A stretch of 64,000 bases of DNA from the NCBI GenBank assembly GCA_001799735.1, contig MGUA01000027.1, positions 85,937-149,936 of the forward strand, written 5' to 3'. The notes under the pieces were generated by a model that made no database searches, was not told the DNA's origin, and was given only the letters and a program-made list of their open reading frames with translations. Origin of the DNA: Elusimicrobia bacterium GWB2_63_22 (GTDB lineage: Bacteria > Elusimicrobiota > Elusimicrobia > Elusimicrobiales > UBA9959). Made by a program: the position numbers and the translations under genes. The number at the start of each line of letters is the position of its first letter. Position 1 is the first letter of the stretch. Of this stretch, positions 57,301 through 64,000 are shown in pieces.

Positions 57301-57869
57301 AGCTTTTGCGATTTCCTTGGCTTTTTCTTCAGAACGTCAGAGATGAATTTGGCCTTACCGTCTATGTAGGCGTTCCTGTCGTCCGGGAATCTTTTGGACA
57401 AGCTGAGTTTTAGCCGGGCGTAGGCACGGGCAGCTTTCGCATCCTTTCTCAAAATGTTTCGAAAGCGGAGATGTTCTTTGCAGAATGTGCTGCCCGCCTC
57501 GGTTACATGCAGATGGAAACACCGTAGGCCGTCCATGTCTTTTGAAAAGAAAAGTCTGCCGGGAACAGAGTCTTCATCTCTGGGTTTGACCCTGTAGCCG
57601 CAGCGTTCAAAACGGAAGATATTCTTTTCAGCTTTCTCTATGGAAACAGCCGACAGCATTATGTCCAGTATGGGCTTAGCACAGAGGCCGGGGACAGCGG
57701 TGCTGCCGACATGCGATATCGCAACAGCCAGGTTTCCAAGTGTAGCCTTCAGCAACTTCCGTTCCGAGCGAAAAAGGCTCGGCCATTCTTTATTGTAGGT
57801 GGAGAGCATTACTTTTCCTTTTTTCAGCCCGAGCTGTTTTCCACCTGGGTGCTGTTTGGTCTTTATCAT
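57297..57869 (-). CDS. GrpB-family (nucleotidyltransferase-fold) protein
   Basis: YNKEWPSLFRSERKLLKATLGNLAVAISHVGSTAVPGLCAKPILDIML. Confidence 0.85.
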   Translation of the reverse strand: MIKTKQHPGGKQLGLKKGKVMLSTYNKEWPSLFRSERKLLKATLGNLAVAISHVGSTAVPGLCAKPILDIMLSAVSIEKAEKNIFRFERCGYRVKPRDEDSVPGRLFFSKDMDGLRCFHLHVTEAGSTFCKEHLRFRNILRKDAKAARAYARLKLSLSKRFPDDRNAYIDGKAKFISDVLKKKPRKSQKL

Positions 57870-57894
57870 GCTTGCGCCCTAACGGCAATGCCAA

Positions 57895-58380
57895 TCATTT
57901 AAGAAGTTTACACACGACTTCAAAGAATTCTGTAATGACCTTCGTGTTTTGCAAATTATTAATCTGCCACTTCTCTAGATACGGGGAGTATAGTTCTCCA
58001 TGCACCTTTTTCCAGTAGGCAACCGAACAGTCGCCTTCCCCCTCGGCTTTTGCAATGTCCTCGGAAATATCTTTAAAACGATGGAAGACGACACGTATGG
58101 TTTTTAGGATGCAACAGGGTTTGTTTTTTCCGTCCAGAACGATCCAATAATTTCCCACTGCAGGAAATGGTTCCCCATTAATCTCAAAGTCTTTAACCAA
58201 ACTGCTGCCTGCGGTTTTCTTCCCGGTTAAATATAGATTGATCAATTCGTCCGCAACTTCTCGATTGCCTGGCAATGCAGCCTCAACGTGTGGATGGCGC
58301 GGGCGTGTTGCGGCAGGCAGAGAACTTAAGTATCCCTGCCAGAACTTCATTTCATTCGAGGTTAGTGTTCTCATTGTCAT
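57895..58380 (-). CDS. ASCH-domain protein
   Basis: ELINLYLTGKKTAGSSLVKDFEINGEPFPAVGNYWIVLDGKNKPCCILKT. Confidence 0.78.
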   Translation of the reverse strand: MTMRTLTSNEMKFWQGYLSSLPAATRPRHPHVEAALPGNREVADELINLYLTGKKTAGSSLVKDFEINGEPFPAVGNYWIVLDGKNKPCCILKTIRVVFHRFKDISEDIAKAEGEGDCSVAYWKKVHGELYSPYLEKWQINNLQNTKVITEFFEVVCKLLK

Positions 58381-58406
58381 CCACAGATTCTCTTAGGCCA
58401 GCTTTT

Positions 58407-58838
58407 TTAAATCCTGTGCGTTTTACCAGATTGATTTTTGTAATTCCTGGATATCATCCCCGTTGATGGTTGCATTTTAAAGCGCTTATAGAAACCTTGC
58501 AGCTTCTTATCGCACATTAAATCTATCATGTATACGCTTTTCAGCTTCTGAAGCATTTTGCGGACAAGCTTCTGCCCTATCTTCCGGCCTTGGTATGCAG
58601 GCAGCACTTCCAGAAATGGAATATAGCAGGATAAAACCCTGTCGGATATGGCGGTAATAAATCCGATAACCAACCGCGTTTTTGTATCAATCGCCAAAAC
58701 GACCATATCGCTGTTTTTAAGTAACCTCAGGTGTGTTTTCGGCGCGGGCGGATTGGGCCAATCCACGAAAAATCCTTGCAGCATCGCGGGCGTGATACTT
58801 TCTATTGATTGCTGATATTTGATCATAGGTATTTTCAA
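58407..58838 (-). CDS. GNAT-family N-acetyltransferase
   Basis: SCYIPFLEVLPAYQGRKIGQKLVRKML. Confidence 0.82.
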   Translation of the reverse strand: MKIPMIKYQQSIESITPAMLQGFFVDWPNPPAPKTHLRLLKNSDMVVLAIDTKTRLVIGFITAISDRVLSCYIPFLEVLPAYQGRKIGQKLVRKMLQKLKSVYMIDLMCDKKLQGFYKRFKMQPSTGMISRNYKNQSGKTHRI

Positions 58839-58887
58839 AAGACCGTAGTTTTAAACTGCAAAAAGACGCCAGGGGTGCCTTTTCCTT

Positions 58888-59940
58888 TTAAACACGCGGG
58901 GGAATAATGTGACTCAATTTAAGCTTGTATACTTTTATAGGTCTATGTTTTTTAAAGCCGAGCCGCTGGTTTATTGACAGCATCGGCGCGTTTGAATCGG
59001 CGTTACCAGTGGAGATGTATTTCACGTCCGGGTATTCCCTGCGGATATACAGCAGCATTTTAGCCTTAAGCATCTTTCCAAGGCCCCGGCCCTTGTACGC
59101 CTGCCTTACGCCGGTTAGGTTCTGCGCGACTTTGTGGCCCAATTCTTTCAGGTAATATGTTTCAGTCAGCCCGCTGATCTTTCCGTCGCACTCTTTTGAA
59201 TACATGGTGGTCTGGACTACCCCCTGCGCGGCGTTCTTTTGCTCGGAAAACCTGATCTTTTCCGGGGTATATATGTTTTCAAACGCTAAATCCCCGGAAG
59301 GCGCCTGATTGAAGGTTTCGGTATAAGCTCCGCTGTAATCCTGAAGGTCTTCCTCTGGTATTGCGGGCACCGTTTTGATAACCGTCCCGGGGTTTTTCCG
59401 CGCACCCTCTTCCGCCCAGGAAGTCACCATAGGCCAATCCACGTCTTTCAAATAAAGCCGGTTTTCAGCCGTCTCAATTGAAACTGTTCCACCGAGCCGG
59501 TCCAAAAAGTGCCGCCCGGATTCCAGCATTACAGGAATAACAAGCTCGGCTAAAGACGGCTCTTTTATTTTTGCCTCGGAGATAACATGCTTTAACAATT
59601 CGGAACCCAGCCCCTTACGCCTATGGTCTTTTGAAACAGTTAGTTTCACTGTGCCTATATGTTTATTGGCCTGGTAGGACGGCGACTGCGGGGTTTCCAG
59701 GCATATGGCCGAATGGCCAGCCGCCTCGCGGCAGCTTTCCTCCGGAAATATTAAAAACCGGTGTGTGTAAAAAAAGGGATTGGAGGTATCTGAAATTATC
59801 ATGGGTTTTCTTTTTTCCCAGGACAATAAAGGATCTTCAGGCGAGGTCTCCCGGAGGATACCGTCTATATGTCTAAAATAAATATCCCAAGTTTCTTCCG
59901 CCGCTGTAAGAGCGTCAAACTCGACTATTTTTATAGGCAT
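58888..59940 (-). CDS. tandem-GNAT acetyltransferase
   Basis: two GNAT A-motifs: VSKDHRRKGLGSELLKHV and VRQAYKGRGLGKMLKAKML. Confidence 0.85.
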   Translation of the reverse strand: MPIKIVEFDALTAAEETWDIYFRHIDGILRETSPEDPLLSWEKRKPMIISDTSNPFFYTHRFLIFPEESCREAAGHSAICLETPQSPSYQANKHIGTVKLTVSKDHRRKGLGSELLKHVISEAKIKEPSLAELVIPVMLESGRHFLDRLGGTVSIETAENRLYLKDVDWPMVTSWAEEGARKNPGTVIKTVPAIPEEDLQDYSGAYTETFNQAPSGDLAFENIYTPEKIRFSEQKNAAQGVVQTTMYSKECDGKISGLTETYYLKELGHKVAQNLTGVRQAYKGRGLGKMLKAKMLLYIRREYPDVKYISTGNADSNAPMLSINQRLGFKKHRPIKVYKLKLSHIIPPRV

Positions 59941-60017
59941 AAATCTATGGTATCAAATTGACGAAATAGTTAATAAACTTTCAACACCGGCATCTTTACT
60001 GACCGCCGAGCGCCGGA

Positions 60018-61175
60018 TTAGTGGACTTCAACTTTGAATTTTGAAAGAGCAGATTTATCGTCTGTGGAATTAGCGTCTTTTTCAACCAAAGCAAGCGCCA
60101 TTTGCTGTAACGAATTAAACCCGTACTTTTGGTTCTCTTCCTCATCGTTGCCTGCTTCTATAGCGTGCAGGCGAACCACCACTAAATGCCACTTGGGATA
60201 AACCACCAGGTGTTGTCCCAACCAGCCGTCACCGCCGAACCCGGCAGCGGCAGCGGTGGCGTCTTTTCTGCCGGGATATAGCCGCCATAACAAGCCATAC
60301 TCGGGGATGTCCGCGCGGGCCGGCGAAGTGCCGGCGCGCACCCAGGCGGCGGGAATGAGTTGTTTTCCTTCCCAACTCCCGGAATCAAGCATCAATTGCC
60401 CGATACGGGCCAGGTCGCGCGGAAGCAGCCAAAGCCCGCCAAAGGCCAGCACGTTGCCGGCGGCGTCCCGGTCCCATTTGTAATCAGAAATGCCCATCGG
60501 TTCAAATAACCGGTCCCGCAAATAAATATCCAGGGGCTTTCCCGCTGCGGCCAGGGCTATTCCGGGGATCAAAGCGACCGCTTCGTTACTGTAAGCGAAG
60601 TTTTTGCCAGGCTCCCCGGCAAGCGGCAGACCGCGCGCATACCTGATCACATCCGGCTGCTGATAGAGTTTAGCGGCGCTTTCCTCATGATATAGGCCGG
60701 AAGTGTGGGTCATTATGTGCTGCAGAATGACTTTCGCTTTTTTTCCAACGGCCCATTCGGGGAACCATCTCGCAAGCGGTGTGGCAAGGCCTGGGATTTT
60801 TCCGTCCGCAACGAGCTGGCCAACAGCCAGCGACACAATACTTTTGGTAACAGAATTGATACGGAGCGGTTGTTTTGCGGGGCGGTCGAAATTGCGTTCC
60901 ACTACTACACGACCATCTTTGATTACTATGAGCGCGTTTGAATGAGTATTTTGCGCCTCGGCGACCAGCGCTGCCAGTGCCGCTGGATTAATCCCGACCG
61001 CCTCGGGCTCAGAACGCGGAAAAAACTCACTGGGAACTGCTGCGGAGTCAAAGAGCAATACTTGTTTCGGTTGTGGCGGAGTGTCGCGGCACGAGGAAAG
61101 CAAGAAAGCGAGTGCCAGAAACAATAGGCGCTGCGCTTTTATGGTACCCCATGTTATTTCCTTATCTTTAACCAT
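60018..61175 (-). CDS. beta-lactamase-family serine hydrolase, lipoprotein
   Basis: start placed at MVKDKEITWG; lipobox FLLSSC; SVTKS (SxxK) and YSNEA motif. Confidence 0.85.
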   Translation of the reverse strand: MVKDKEITWGTIKAQRLLFLALAFLLSSCRDTPPQPKQVLLFDSAAVPSEFFPRSEPEAVGINPAALAALVAEAQNTHSNALIVIKDGRVVVERNFDRPAKQPLRINSVTKSIVSLAVGQLVADGKIPGLATPLARWFPEWAVGKKAKVILQHIMTHTSGLYHEESAAKLYQQPDVIRYARGLPLAGEPGKNFAYSNEAVALIPGIALAAAGKPLDIYLRDRLFEPMGISDYKWDRDAAGNVLAFGGLWLLPRDLARIGQLMLDSGSWEGKQLIPAAWVRAGTSPARADIPEYGLLWRLYPGRKDATAAAAGFGGDGWLGQHLVVYPKWHLVVVRLHAIEAGNDEEENQKYGFNSLQQMALALVEKDANSTDDKSALSKFKVEVH

Positions 61176-61299
61176 ATCACCCTGGGTAAGTCTATAAAAT
61201 ACATATTGAGCATAACAGGGATGATTCATATAGATTACTCGATTCTGTAATCTAATTTGAGGGTGGGTTATTATGCTGTACCATGAATGGGCGGGAACA

Positions 61300-61466
61300 G
61301 GAAAGGCGGGCCAGGCCGGGTGCGGCGGCCCTCCCGAGGCCAGACGCTACCGGCCTGGCCTTTCCTTATGGTCTTTGCCGTTTCTGTGCCCCGCCGGTGG
61401 CTACAAATCAATCACAGAAAAGACCACCGCGGCGGCCGCAGTAGCGGACGCCGGGGTGGTTTTTTA
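61300..61466 (+). ncRNA. candidate small RNA/leader ending in an intrinsic terminator
   Basis: hairpin CCAGGCCGG (61311-61319)/CCGGCCTGG (61350-61358) extended by GGAAAGG/CCTTTCC; terminator ACCACC (61423-61428)/GGTGGT (61455-61460) followed by TTTTT. Confidence 0.4.
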
Positions 61467-61596
61467 TTAATACGTGGCCACCGGCATAAATATCTTTGAA
61501 CATTATCAGGAACAGGCCCGCGCCGCGAGCGGATTCAGCAGAATCCGCTGGCGAGCGCGGGCAGAATCTGTATATAATAAACTCAGTTCTTTGCAG

Positions 61597-61929
61597 TGCG
61601 CGCGGGAAATAATTTCTGCGGTGTACGGACGCCGAAGGCGGACGGGAGCGGCCGTGCCAAGGCCCTGTTGGGGGCCGGCCGGACGCGCAGAGGAGGTGTT
61701 TATAAGATGCAGAACACCTTCGGAGCAGGTGCGAAGGCGCGTAGTGCCGAGCCCTGCGCACCCACTTCCTAGCGGCGAAGCATGGGCGGCCGCGCGGCGT
61801 GGCCGACCGTGCGGCATCTCGCGGATAAGATCCCCATACCGCCGCTACACGGCTTGCTGGCGGTATTTATAAAGTTGCCTCAGGATGTTGCGCAAAGTAG
61901 GTTATAACTTCATCCTGAAAGGCCCGCCA
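61597..61929 (+). repeat. 333-bp repeat R, copy 2 (inverted relative to copy 1)
   Basis: 332/333 identity by eye to the reverse complement of 31466-31798. Confidence 0.95.
61707..61772 (+). CDS. candidate 21-codon sORF inside repeat R
   Basis: AGGAGGTGTTTATAAG-ATG; MQNTFGAGAKARSAEPCAPTS*; identical in copy 1 (31623-31688, minus). Confidence 0.25.
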   Translation: MQNTFGAGAKARSAEPCAPTS

Positions 61930-62050
61930 GATCTTTGGATTTCATAAGCGCGCGGCGCTTCAGCCGCAGCAAGCCGCGCGGACCTCTTAAGGGGGGTTCA
62001 GCGAGCGGGCCGCAGAAGGCGGCAGAGCGAGCGACGATGAAACGGGGGGC

Positions 62051-63715
62051 TTAGCCCCCCTTGTAGAGCGCCCGGCCGACAAAGGCCGGGGCGAAGCCTC
62101 CGAGCAGCAGCGAGGAGCGCGTTTTTAGACGGAGAGGTGTGTGAGCGGTTGAAACAGCAGGTCTCGAAAACCTGTAAGGGTCAAACCTTCGAGGGTTCGA
62201 ATCCCTCCCTCTCCGAACTTTTTGACTTTTTAAAAATTCTGCCGAAAAAATTATATTTTCCGCGCGCGCAGAATTAAAATTAAGTAGTAATTCCCAATGG
62301 TTTTTGTATTCGACGGAAAGCCGCCGCCTGCCTATACGGAAGTTCGAACCGATCTTTTTCAACTTTTCCCTGTTTTCCTCCGCTTTTCCGCTCTCCGCTA
62401 ATTCCCCGACGTGAACCGCCTCCCTGTAAAAGTTTATCTCAGGTTCGAACCGATTGACACTCTGCCGTGCAAAAGCTGCTAATTTATCCTGTATTTCCTT
62501 TTTGTCGTTGATAATTACAAACTTCTTTTGGACATATTCATCCTGCGTCAACTTCCCGCTTAGCACCATGTCCAAAAGAAGATTTAAATTACAGGTAAGG
62601 GAATCTATTTTAAATCGCAGCTTTTGGACGGTATCTCCCACGGCCTGGGCCGACGCGGCTCGTTCCTTCTCCGCCATAAGGATGAGCCCGGCGGCCAGGG
62701 CCGGGGGTAAGGAAACAGATTTTAGTTCACCTTTTATCTGGGCCGTAATCAGTTCCTCCCTTACATAAGGCTCGGCGCAAGGCCCTTTCCGCTTTGTACA
62801 CCTCAAATAATTATGATTTTTTTGGGTTTCGGTCGTTATGAAGCAACCGCATTCCTTACAGTGGAACACCCCCCGGTAGGTGAAAGCTTTCAATTTAGGC
62901 CCCTTGGGCTTGCTCTTACGCGTCATTACAGCCTGGCAACGGTCGAATAGGTCTTTCGTTATGATCGGCTCGTGCTTGCCCTCGTAGATCTCGCCCTTAT
63001 ACCTTATAACTCCGTAATAGACCGGGTTCTTGAGCATATACTGGTAGTTGGAGGTTGAAAGGGCGGTATGCCGCCCTTTCAGGCCGACGCCGTTCATTAT
63101 GCGCCGGACCTCGGCCAGCGGGTAGTCGCCAGTAGAGTAAAGCTCAAAGGTCTTCCGGATAAAGACCGCCCGGTCTTTATCCGGAAATATTGTGCGGGTG
63201 TTCTTGTCATTTATATAACCGAGCGGGGCGCAACAAGGCCAAATACCATTGCGAAGTTTTTGCCGAAAACCGCGCTTTATATTTTCCGAAAGGTTGTCTA
63301 TGTAGTATTTGGACTGGCCGAAAGCTATTGAAAGCATGAACTTACCCTGTGGCGTTGGGTCAAACCAAAAGGTGGGGAACTTAAGGGCAGTTATCTTGCC
63401 GGTGTCCACCAAATATATAAGCCTGCCTCCGTCGATACTGTTGCGGCAAAGCCTGTCCGGGTGCCAAGCGATAATGCCTTGCGCCTTGCCGTCCTCGATA
63501 GAGGCTATCATGTCATTGAAGATTTCGCGGCCTGGCTCTTTAGCGGTTTTGCTCTCAATAAACTCTTTTACGATTATGAGGTTCTCTTTCTTGGCGTATT
63601 CACGAAGTTCAGCGAGCTGCCCTTCTATTGAGAGGATTTGCCTGTCAGGTTCGTCCGTTGATTTTCTGGCATAAAGAAAATACCGCATATCCTGGTTTTG
63701 CATAAGACCTCCCAT
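62051..63715 (-). CDS. large serine recombinase, paralog of 29603-31156; ORF reads antisense through tRNA-Ser(CGA)
   Basis: MRYFLYARKSTDEPDRQILSIEGQ...FHCKECGCFITTETQKNHNYLRCTKRKGPC; C-terminal GRDSNPRRFDPYRFSRPAV is antisense tRNA. Real stop uncertain. Confidence 0.9.
   Translation of the reverse strand: MGGLMQNQDMRYFLYARKSTDEPDRQILSIEGQLAELREYAKKENLIIVKEFIESKTAKEPGREIFNDMIASIEDGKAQGIIAWHPDRLCRNSIDGGRLIYLVDTGKITALKFPTFWFDPTPQGKFMLSIAFGQSKYYIDNLSENIKRGFRQKLRNGIWPCCAPLGYINDKNTRTIFPDKDRAVFIRKTFELYSTGDYPLAEVRRIMNGVGLKGRHTALSTSNYQYMLKNPVYYGVIRYKGEIYEGKHEPIITKDLFDRCQAVMTRKSKPKGPKLKAFTYRGVFHCKECGCFITTETQKNHNYLRCTKRKGPCAEPYVREELITAQIKGELKSVSLPPALAAGLILMAEKERAASAQAVGDTVQKLRFKIDSLTCNLNLLLDMVLSGKLTQDEYVQKKFVIINDKKEIQDKLAAFARQSVNRFEPEINFYREAVHVGELAESGKAEENREKLKKIGSNFRIGRRRLSVEYKNHWELLLNFNSARAENIIFSAEFLKSQKVRRGRDSNPRRFDPYRFSRPAVSTAHTPLRLKTRSSLLLGGFAPAFVGRALYKGG
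62131..62215 (+). tRNA. tRNA-Ser (anticodon CGA), CCA not encoded
   Basis: GGAGAGGTGTGTGAGCGGTTGAAACAGCAGGTCTCGAAAACCTGTAAGGGTCAAACCTTCGAGGGTTCGAATCCCTCCCTCTCCG; anticodon loop CTCGAAA. Confidence 0.95.
62243..62345. repeat. unit B, inverted repeat left arm (visible part)
   Basis: reverse complement of 63898-64000 with 3 mismatches by eye. Confidence 0.93.
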
Positions 63716-63716
63716 A

Positions 63717-63897
63717 CCTTGCGCTTAATGCCGGTTTGGCCCAGCAGGGCGGAACCGGCATTAAGGGCTAACTCTGCAACTCTCCGCCGCGCGTAAGGCC
63801 GGCTTTGCTTACCAAAGCTAAGACGGCCTTACATGCGGCGATAAAGACGAAGATCGGTTCGGGAAACGCTCTGCGTTTCCTCAGGGCGCCAGCCCTG
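63717..63897 (+). ncRNA. candidate structured RNA/DNA region of unit B; strand uncertain
   Basis: hairpins 63724-63765 (CTTAATGCCGGTT/AACCGGCATTAAG, apical GCCC-AGCA-GGGC), 63785-63840 (CGCCGC/GCGGCG enclosing GTAAGGCCG/CGGCCTTAC), 63861-63897 (GGAAACGC-TCT-GCGTTTCC then CAGGGC-GCCA-GCCCTG). Confidence 0.5.
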
Positions 63898-64000
63898 AAA
63901 CTTCCGTAGGGGCAGGCGGCGGCTTTCCGTCGAATACAAAAACCATTGGGAATTACTACTTAATTTTAATTCTGCGCGCGCGGAAAATATAATTTTTTCG
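63898..64000. repeat. unit B, inverted repeat right arm, cut by window edge
   Basis: see 62243-62345. Confidence 0.93.

Noticed and set aside
61597-61929. Repeat R as a tmRNA (ends in CCGCCA and contains a short ORF with SD)
   Set aside because: No tRNA-Ala-like acceptor pairing beyond a few bp, no TTCGA T-loop, no recognisable tag peptide ending in LAA.
1-64000. CRISPR array or rRNA operon
   Set aside because: No regularly spaced short direct repeats and no rRNA signature sequences noticed.

Overview
Mostly GC-rich bacterial chromosome; the protein and operon style suggests an Elusimicrobia-like lineage, but this is an inference from memory and untested. Three blocks are visible. (1) 1-12 kb, minus strand: exopolysaccharide genes (methyltransferases, Wzx-like flippase, O-antigen-ligase-like protein, Wzz/BY-kinase, Wza-like export protein), then three coupled ORFs ending in a 1238-aa coiled-coil protein. 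(2) 13-29.5 kb: a long same-strand housekeeping run (glmM-pdxJ-glmS-acpS-nnrD-thiL-tsaE-tsaB-rimI-TPR-ispE-spoVG-tRNAGln-GIY-YIG-carbonic anhydrase-glmU-prs-rplY-pth). (3) 29.6-64 kb: an accessory island with Fic, an AlbA/Schlafen-type ATP-binding protein, type I R-M, a run of exported hypothetical proteins, MFS, NUDIX, PHP, GrpB, ASCH, GNAT and a serine hydrolase. The most interesting signal is a pair of related but diverged large-serine-recombinase units, each placed directly 3' of a different tRNA-Ser gene (TGA at 29584-29674, CGA at 62131-62215). In each, the 3' end of the recombinase ORF is repeated as a near-perfect inverted copy upstream of the recombinase start (124/124 nt with one mismatch in copy A; at least 103 nt with three mismatches in copy B, cut by the window edge). 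Between the recombinase start and the mirrored tail lies a ~190-nt region with three hairpins whose structure is kept while the sequence changes (compensatory changes seen by eye). At the same place in both copies a 36-37 nt double hairpin splits the motif GGTTC|(G/A)AAC. In addition, a 333-bp inverted repeat with one mismatch bounds the 30-kb island (31466-31798 and 61597-61929), and one copy abuts unit A at the hexamer TGGCGG, which is the reverse complement of the tRNA-Ser 3' end CCGCCA. All comparisons were made by eye; no database search or folding program was run.
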